The position numbers and the translations under genes were made by a program. This document shows positions 52,815 to 64,000 of a DNA stretch of 64,000 nt, in pieces. Under the pieces are notes generated by a model that worked only from the letters and a program-made list of their open reading frames with translations, was not told where the DNA came from and made no database searches. This stretch comes from Dirofilaria immitis (lineage: Eukaryota > Nematoda > Chromadorea > Rhabditida > Onchocercidae), in assembly GCA_024305405.1 (NCBI GenBank), contig JAKNDB010000068.1, positions 7,431,501 through 7,495,500 of the forward strand, given 5' to 3'. Position 1 is the stretch's first letter. Every line of letters begins with the position of its first letter.

Positions 52815-52992
52815 ATCACAAATTTTGATGATATTCGGTATTTATATTACTTCATTCGCTCTTAACATTTTTGTCTCTTTTTGTGAGATATACGCAACAG
52901 CTTTGAACTATACAATTTAAAAGCTACATCAAAATATAGATACTTTGACAACAAAATCTTTTTCAAAGATATTACCAGTTTATATAACAATA
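52815..52992 (-). promoter_or_regulatory. Short rpn-6 to NOT1 intercistronic region (probable operon)
   Basis: Only 178 bases separate the Rpn6 stop from the first NOT1 ATG on the same strand. No clear TTTCAG is present. Possible trans-splice acceptors on the minus strand are GATGTAG and GTTAAG. A distance like this in a nematode points to polycistronic transcription with downstream trans-splicing. Confidence 0.5.
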
Positions 52993-55933
52993 TCATCTTA
53001 ATTTTTTCACCCGCTGATATAACGCATCCACGACCTATAACAAGTTTTTAATTATCGGAAATTCATTCAATACTTTTTTAAATATAATCAAAAACACATT
53101 CGAGAAAGTCTTACCTCACTCATAGCATGAATAGCTTCCACTGCTGCTTCGTACGTTTTGTCTATAGGAGCAAGATCGTAAACAATCAGCATCCCTTCGC
53201 CTTGATGTAAACTTCCTGTGAAAAAAAAATAAATGTCTTTACTGTCTAACTCATGTTAAACACAAATTAAGTCAGTATTAGTAAAAAATTTGATTTATGA
53301 AATATGTTTGAATAATTACCTGAGAACTTCCTGTCCAATATCATTTGTGACAATTTTTTCTCTACTTTATCCCTAGGAAGTCCAATTTTTGAAGCAATGT
53401 GTTCAAGCTGGACGTAGGAGTAAGGCTCAATTATCCGACATAAATCTTTTTCGAGCATACTATCACTTAACGAATTGAAATGTTTTTTCACAACAGCATC
53501 ACACTGCAGTTCATCACGAAAACTCCCAAATGCCTGGAGAAAGAATTGATTTAAATGCTACAATAATTCCCGGAAATAAAATTAATTTTAATGTTGCAAT
53601 AATTAGCAAATGAATCTAAAATTGTCAAAGATTGAACATACCGCATTGAAGTCAGCCAATGATCGTTTTTTGGCAGCCTCAGCAACTGCACGCATGGCAT
53701 CCAAATCTAATCCACTATATTTTAGCGCTAATTTCGCTGATAAAATTATTGAAACTTCTTCTGGTGAATCGAGCATTATCTGAAGAATACTACTATAACA
53801 ATGCTCAATGTGAAATATTATGGTAAAAACTGACGATGGGACAAGTGAATACATACGCAGTTTACTCAATAACAAAGTACAAAACTAACATCTAGAAATG
53901 GAAGTTTGTAAAATATAAACCTTGCTCAAAAGCATATATTTAAGGGCACGTATAGCATCTTGTTTATCATTAACAGTGTCGTATCCTTCAAAGGCTTCGT
54001 AAAAATATGAAAAAGCTGTCTTAAAATCGCGTTCACTAGCAGCATGCAAAATTCCAGATTGCATATCAAGCGCAGCTTGCATGCGAGGAGGCATGTAAAT
54101 CGAATTTGCTGTTGTCCTTGCTGATGTTAGAGCAGCTCTAGCCTAAAAGAAGTTCATGGATGATGAAAATCAAATATTTCGTTTAAATGCTGGTATATAT
54201 TACAATAAATATTGTAATTATGGATTGAAAATATTGTCGCTTATTAGACATTCTTAATTCTATTGAAGAAACATTGCTATCATTAGCGAAGTGATAGAAC
54301 AAGGTGTGCAGTGCACATTAAGCAGTTGTCGATAAAATTATATAAATTAACATAGAGAGGCGATTAAGATATAAACATTGAGAATTATGTCGTAATTATC
54401 ATACAGTAACCTTTGACAAATTTCCTAAATGGTAACAAGCTTTGCTTTCTTCCAGTTGTACTTCAACAATCACATCCTTATCATCGACTTTCTTTAGTTC
54501 GCGAACCAACTGATTTGCTAAAATCCTGTAGTTACTAATTACAAACAATCGAAAATGGCATCATAATTCAAGAATTGAGAAAATTTATATACCCAACTGC
54601 TGCGCTTGAGTGAATCTTCGAAGATCATTGTAAAGACGAACGAGGCGAGCCTGCAATGTCTGTCGCAAGAATGTTCGATTTTGTTCAGTTGCCCACTGTA
54701 TGCATTCTTTGCATAAATCAACCTTCAAAATATATCGATAATAGAAATAGAAGAAAATTATTAACTTACTAAAGAAGAAAAATTATGTTTAAAAGCTCAA
54801 TAAAGACCAAGAAAAAAGTTTAATTAAAATCATAGAAATTCTTGTTCATAGAATATTCCTTTTCAATGTTCTATTTTGTTGCTCTAGATACAAAAAGTTC
54901 TTGAATGCCTGATATCTTTCAACTAATGGGTCGAGAAAAGACAATAAAAGTCAATTCTTTATTGATTCTTTTGAAGATAGATTACTTTAATATCTCCATC
55001 TTGATTATCAATCATAAGACATAGATCAACTAGATTCCGAACAAGTTTGGCCGCTTTCGCTTTTCCTAATGATATTAAAAATGGACGAGTATTTTCGATC
55101 ATTTTGCGCAATTCTTGAGTACGTTTATTCTTTGCCAGCATATTACCCAGCTCCATGATCGACTCTTCTTTCTTTTTGATATCTGCTTCATCATTCACTG
55201 GTGACTTCACTATAAAAGTTTCATATTTCGCAAAAACAATAAAATTAGTTGGCACATTAATATTTAACAATTTACAAAATTAAATATTTGCTAATGAATA
55301 AAATACAGCTGCAGAACCTAAGTGTAATTTCTGCAATTTCTTGTATATTAAAATTAAGCTTTCATTAAAACATTTATTAAAATTCCGAAAATTTATAAAT
55401 TATGAGTCCTGAATCAGCAAAGTTTAAACAGGTATTTAATCATTTTGCTGATTTTCTAGAACTGACTAGAATATATTATCAAGCAATCAATTATTTTACC
55501 AAACAAAGAAAACAATCATTGTCAGTGTGATCCGGTGTGATTTTAAAATAAAAAAACTTTCTAGCGCAGGTTTAAGGTTCATCTATTATATTACTATGTT
55601 ATTAGCGACATAAATAATATATCCCCGGAAAACAGAACCTTAATTTAGAGAAAGAGATAGGTACATAAAATGATAGGGAGATTGAGAAAGGATCAAGAGA
55701 AAGCATAGATTACAATCAGTGAGACTAAGTGATTCACACAAAATTTTTTCCAACCATGTGTATTACTGTTAGAGAAGAACGTGCCTACTAAAATTATAAG
55801 TGTAAGAGATTTGAAGGAAATATAAAAACATGACAAACTAAATTTCACCAAAACTGGTGAGGTAACGTATAGCGTTATCTTCATTCATGTGCGGTGCAGA
55901 CGACATCGTATCCATAGCAGTGCCACCGGACAT
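52993..55933 (-). CDS. rpn-6.1: 26S proteasome regulatory subunit Rpn6/PSMD11
   Basis: A lid subunit that clamps the 19S regulatory particle to the 20S core. Nine exons: 55849-55933, 54986-55209, 54593-54722, 54411-54525, 53921-54142, 53642-53779, 53320-53533, 53115-53215, 52993-53034, giving 423 aa against 422 in human. The N-terminus has the nematode-type [11 protein letters not shown], then helical repeats ([49 protein letters not shown]). The PCI domain follows ([36 protein letters not shown]), with the conserved tail [13 protein letters not shown]. One G is missing at the exon 3 end (C-run 54592-54594 on the plus strand). The exon 3 acceptor is TTGAAG. A TTTTTCAG site 45 bases before the ATG fits trans-splicing. 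It is the first gene of a probable operon with NOT1. Confidence 0.95.
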
Positions 55934-55978
55934 TTCGTCTGCAGCAATTCTGGATTCGTTTTTTCGTACGGAAAATAT

Positions 55979-55981
55979 CTG
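55979..55981 (-). promoter_or_regulatory. Probable trans-splice acceptor of rpn-6
   Basis: CCGTTTTTCAG on the minus strand, 45 bases upstream of the Rpn6 ATG, with no coding exon identified above it. An upstream non-coding exon is the alternative. Confidence 0.45.
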
Positions 55982-58098
55982 AAAAACGGAAAAGTATATC
56001 TCCAATTCAAACTCTATTTGAAACGAGAAAAAAATCGAATAGGAACACGACATCAGAAAGCTTTTACAGTCAATTGAAAACAGATTTCCCAACAAAAAAT
56101 AACCTTATCATAGTTGTCTTACAGTTTTTGGCAACTTAATCTGAAAATTTAAGGAGCTAATCTTCATACTAAAGCAATAACTACTGCATTTAATAAAACT
56201 TAATAAATATCACCATAAAATATTTGATAGTCATGTCTTTTTGTTGATAATGTTTCTTCTTTTGCCTAAAAGAGGTATAACCGAGAACTAAAAATGGTGG
56301 AAGAGGAGCTTGATAAATCTGGAAATAAACAGGAAATCTCAGAATTGAACTGATTTATCAACAAGTGTATCTCGAGAATTCTAGAAATATCGTGTTCATT
56401 GAAATACAAAAGAGTTTTGTCCCTTTTACGTTACAAATAGAATAAGAATTTCTTGGAATGCGGTGTAATATTCTTATTCAATTGTTCGCCTTTTAACATA
56501 AGGAAAACTAAAAAAATATGAATTGTATTTCGAAAGTCCACTCAGAAAGATCGATAAGCGAAATGAAGCAAGATTCGAGGCATGCTCACTCTATCCACAC
56601 ACACGTCATCGCCAAGATTAACTAACACTTGCTCATAATCCCGCGTGACTAACTACTTACCCAAGTAACAAAACAAACTAATATCGTACCAACAACAATC
56701 TACACAACAATTTACCTGATTCAGCACCATTGGATCGGAATGATGACATGATCAACTTACCGTATGTGGAAGGAGTTAGCAATATCGCAGGACCTTCTCA
56801 ACTTCTTGCAGCTAAACATGTAGTAAGAATGACTAACAGTCGTTGTCACTAGTGAACAATGAGCCGTCATTTTATCGACAGAAACAGGTAAGAAATGTAA
56901 TAATCTATAAGAAAGTTAAGTAAAGACAGTTGCTCGTTGTCTTTCTCTTTCCATGACAACTGGTGACTGAGTCTCGCTTGCGGTTGGAGGAGACATTTCG
57001 ATTTCTGTAATTAGCCTAAAATCATCGAGAAAAGTAATGTCTTTCAAATCCCGTCCTCCTCAACTAATAATTTTTCATTTGATGTATTCCAAATTTTGAA
57101 TTCCGGCATTCTGCTACTTTACATTTGTCTCAATTTATACTGTTGCTTGCTCTCATCAATCTAATGAAACATGAGATTCACAACTGAACATTAGTCCCCA
57201 ATTATATGAAGAAATCTTGGTAATCCCATTGATTTTCATTTTACGCAAGTTGGATTAATTCACACGACAAATTGATGCAGATAAACGAATTATATTATTG
57301 ATTAAATCAATTTTACAGACCTTCTATTCTATTCATCTTCCCTTTTAGTGTAAATTTATCCTGCTAATAAGATTTCGCTTTGAGAGGATAGCAGGAATCA
57401 ATACTACAATCGACAGGCATCTAATAGTTGTAGTAAATCTTGAGAGATCATGAATATCATGAATAATATAGCAAGAAAATAGACAGGTGAAGATAGATCA
57501 GCACAGCTGCAATTTTAGAACTGATGGTATTGCATATCATATAAAAGTTCTGACGTGCACACATAATTCTTTTCGTTCTATTTTGAAAAGATGTAAAAAA
57601 AAAACACACACCCGTTTCTATCTCAAGGTATCATCTCCCGGGAAGATAAATTTTATCGCAATGTAATTAAGGAACAGAATCTTGCTTGCCAATATTATAT
57701 AATAAGACAAAGAATCGTTTTAAAACTTTCTTCAATTTTTCTAATAAATAAAAACTGAACGCTGAAAAAGTCAATTTCTGAAAACTATTAATAAAAGTTA
57801 CGAAATAATTCAAGATAATAAGGAATTATAGGATTTCCAATGGTTCTTTACAGCAAGACAAATTAATTTTTGAGAATGCATAACATTATTTTAAGTTTGA
57901 TAAATTTATGAATTCAGAAGATATTGACTTTCAGTGGAAACTCACCAACGAAAAGAGCCAAAATGAAATGACAATTCGTAGATAAAACCAGTGTGTGACA
58001 CAATTTAAATTAACGAAATAAGGCTTCTCATGTTTGAATAACAATAGTGAAATGTTTAAGTAACAATAACATAAGAAACGTTTATAGCAACAAAAAGA
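55982..58098. other. Intergenic region upstream of the rpn-6/NOT1 operon
   Basis: 2.1 kb that should include the operon promoter and the TRAPPC3 3' UTR. No ORF with family or splice support. Low-complexity A and CA runs occur near 57597. Confidence 0.5.
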
Positions 58099-59656
58099 CT
58101 AATCATCTCCAGGTGGGATTGATTCTTGCAATATTCGAATGAATTTTACTCTAATCTCAACATTTTGACTATGTTCTTGCACAATAAATGTTTGCACTTC
58201 CATGTGCATCATTTCCAAAGCTCCTCGTATTGCGCCACATAGTATTTGTGAATATCTTAAAATTTACTATTTTAAGATAAACTGGAAAAATCTGGTCCAA
58301 TACTTTGGTTCTTCCCGTACCACAAATAAGTCAGAATGAATTGAATTTATTTTTTTCGCCTTGTGAGCTTTGTCGAATTGCTGTAATGACTGTCATTCTG
58401 ACCACTACTAAAAGGTTCCTAACATGAATTTTAGTGTATTTGTGTCTCACGCATTTACATGCCACAAAAGATATTTGGTTCTCTGCCAACCTGTAAATCA
58501 ACAAAGCCACAGCAATTTTCACTAAATTATTAATTAAGCATTCTTTATGGATGTTTCATTCTGCTGAGAAAATTTCCAAAATAATAAATTTGCTCAGGAG
58601 AAAAAAGTATCGTACGAATTAATGCTCACCTAAGATCTTGTGCTAATTCAGGTGGAATTTCAACAAATTCTGCTAAAGGATTCGATTCAAGGATGAGAGA
58701 AAACTCGTCATTACGAGCGTTCCAATTCAATACTTGTGCAGTTACTCCTAAAAATATATCAATCCATTCTGATAACTATTTGCAAGAAAGCTTTATGAAA
58801 AAAAAATGCTTATATAGAACGAAATATGAAAGATAACCGAAAAATTAATTTAGATACAGTATTTTTTTCTATATAAGATCAAATGAAATGAAAATACAGC
58901 GAAGAAGTTTCAGGTGATAACAAAAGATTGAAAAACTTTCTAGGACATTCTCACCAAGATAACTGCGGAGAGCAACTTTTGCAAGCACATCGGCAACCTG
59001 ATGCATGTCTGTACAACGCTGAATTTGAGAATTCTTTGCCAGCAAATCATCGGCTAATCGTAATCCTATATTGTAGCCCATTTTATCCAGTTGTCGGTTA
59101 ACCTACAGCTATTTTAAATTATAAGTCGAAATAAAAACTGAAAAAAGAATAAGCCAGGAAAAATGCAAGTTAAACCTAGTAACAAAAAGAACGACCTGTG
59201 AAACTAACCGCTAAAGGGCTTTCCAAATCCCGAAGTAATTCTGCCACTAAAGCGCCATAGGTGAGGGTGAATAGTTCACCGCTGATCTAAAAATGTTAAA
59301 AAAAACATGTTTTCAACAATAGATTTAAGTCGCATAAATAATAATATGTTACTACTATACAAAATAATGTTCAACTTATTGGACAAAATATAGCAAATCA
59401 AAAACGAAACATGACGTACATTAATTAATAACTTAATGTTTCTAAAATAAGTATATATGCCTTAAATATATCTCAAACATGTCAAGTTTAGCATCGTCCT
59501 AAAATTCAGATATACATTTGCCGCAAAACAAGCTTATATCATCTTTATCCGACTTATCTTTACAATATTCCTTTCCCACTTTTAGAATTGCTTTTGATCT
59601 TAAAAAATTACCTTCTTTGAATCGATCCCCATCGGAAATTTGGTTTGCTTCGACAT
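58099..59656 (-). CDS. trpp-3: TRAPP complex core subunit Bet3/TRAPPC3
   Basis: Core subunit of the TRAPP tethering complex and Rab1/Ypt1 exchange factor, acting in ER-Golgi traffic. Five exons: 59612-59656, 59209-59286, 58955-59102, 58630-58747, 58099-58255, all phases matching, giving 181 aa (human 180). Landmarks: SGELFTLTYGALV, QLDKMGYNIGLRLADD, DVLAKVALRSYLG, DEFSLILESNPLAEFVEIP, LCGAIRGALEMMHMEVQ, and the acidic end PPGDD. Cys71 (in QRCTDM) occupies the position of the palmitoylated cysteine of the human protein. The exon 5 acceptor is TTTTAAG instead of YAG. No frame repair is needed. A longer open frame over exon 1 in another register (59499-59711) is a shadow. Confidence 0.96.
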
Positions 59657-60560
59657 AGTTTAATTTAGAGAACGACAAAGAAAATGAAAACACTAAATAA
59701 CAAATGAACAATTAGTAGAATTGTGCGTACGAATTTATTCTCCAATTTTACTGAACTATTTCAGAATCCTCTGGAATAAAGCTCTGGTTTATATTCTTTT
59801 CATCTTAATTTTATTTCGATCTCTTCATTTACTCTATTCCATTCGTTCGCATTCCCAATTTTGCTTAGCTTTTATGTCATGCATTTAATATTCTTTAATA
59901 AAAATTTTACAAAAATAGAAATTTATGAATTTTGAAAAACGGACTGAATTTTGCTAAAAATAAATCGATGCAGTATTTAGAACTGTCAAATCATGGCAGT
60001 ATGAACGTTATAAGTACAATTTTTGAATATTTATTAACATTCAAAAATGAAACTTTGGACTCATTGAAAATTAGACATAACAAAACAGCTATTGTAGTAA
60101 TATGTATAGGATTTGCAAATACCTTGAAAATTATCTTTAAGCATTATCATAAAATTAATAGGAAGCAGATAACACCATCACTTTAAGGGATCTAGTTCTT
60201 ATTCATTAATACATTTTAACTCAAATTAGCAATTATTTTTATAAATTCTATTCCCATTTTTCCTTCTTTTTTCGCTTTAGTACCGTATGAACTATTTTTC
60301 CTTTCTTCCTTGAGTATCTTGAAATTAGGCTGACTTCTTTGCTAATCTAAAATTCCTGTTCGCATTATGAAAATTGCAAAAAGAAAAACTAAGTGAAAAA
60401 AATGATATCCATCTTAAATACATACAAAACGAAAAAATCAAATTCCAAAACCAATGTGAAGTATTTTCATTTTTTCCTAGTTTTCTCAAGATTTTCAGAT
60501 CCAAAATTTTTTTTTTTTGAAGATATAAAGTCTAATCTTCAGGGCATACAATAAATATAA
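59657..60560. other. Intergenic between TRAPPC3 and PRP40
   Basis: Holds the TRAPPC3 promoter and the PRP40 3' UTR. A plus-strand frame at 59932-60186, whose first ATG is about 12 codons in, has one hydrophobic stretch but no other support. I do not call it a gene. Confidence 0.45.

Positions 60561-64000
<3,440 letters not shown>

Noticed and set aside
59499..59711. Secreted-looking 70-residue minus-strand ORF with a hydrophobic start
   Set aside because: It overlaps TRAPPC3 exon 1 in another register. The MSKQT start and its donor at 59610-59611 explain the conserved sequence.

Overview
The window looks like nuclear DNA of a nematode, most likely a clade III (spirurid/filarial-type) worm. 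It is very AT-rich, its genes are cut into many exons by introns of about 60 to 700 bases, and most 3' splice sites read TTTCAG or TTTTAG. Acceptor-like sites lie 4-45 bases upstream of several start codons, as expected where mRNAs receive a trans-spliced leader. The nearest relatives I recognise are nematode genes: an rpn-6 followed directly by let-711/NOT1, and trpp-3 next to prp-40. From memory, these pairs also lie close together on C. elegans chromosome III.

Layout. 1-5 kb: a stretch that looks once-coding but is broken by stops and frame changes. About 5.5-5.8 kb (minus): a possible small two-exon gene. 6.8-10.2 kb (plus): cytosolic aspartyl-tRNA synthetase in 11 exons. 11.2-12.4 kb (minus): a cluster of exon-like pieces of an unrecognised gene. 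13.8-14.9 kb (minus): a three-exon bHLH transcription factor. 16.2-21.0 kb (plus): an ankyrin-repeat plus SAM-domain protein in 11 exons. 21-29 kb: gene-poor, with a Gly-rich candidate exon, two weak small ORFs, a hairpin and a palindrome. 29.1-32.6 kb (plus): MFSD5, a major-facilitator transporter. 34.3-52.8 kb (minus): the CCR4-NOT scaffold NOT1. 53.0-55.9 kb (minus): proteasome lid subunit Rpn6, only 178 bases upstream of NOT1, so an operon is likely. 58.1-59.7 kb (minus): TRAPP subunit Bet3/TRAPPC3. 60.6 kb to the window end (minus): the C-terminal part of splicing factor PRP40, running off the edge.

The recognised genes are mostly housekeeping: translation (DARS), mRNA decay (NOT1), proteasome (RPN-6), ER-Golgi traffic (TRAPPC3) and U1-dependent splicing (PRP40). 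The bHLH factor and the ankyrin/SAM protein are the likely regulatory or tissue-specific ones.

Two properties matter to any user of this annotation. First, six of the eight recognised genes need single missing bases restored, almost always in runs of the same base, to keep their frame; I count 17 such places and no clear extra base. This looks like a systematic homopolymer under-call in the assembly, not pseudogenisation, because splice sites and the rest of each frame are intact. Second, several introns appear to use GC donors or AAG acceptors, which standard gene finders tend to miss. I did not find an obviously new biological system. The most open questions are the unassigned minus-strand exon cluster at 11-12.4 kb, the diverged NOT1 N-terminus and the coding-like ruin at 0.5-4.8 kb.
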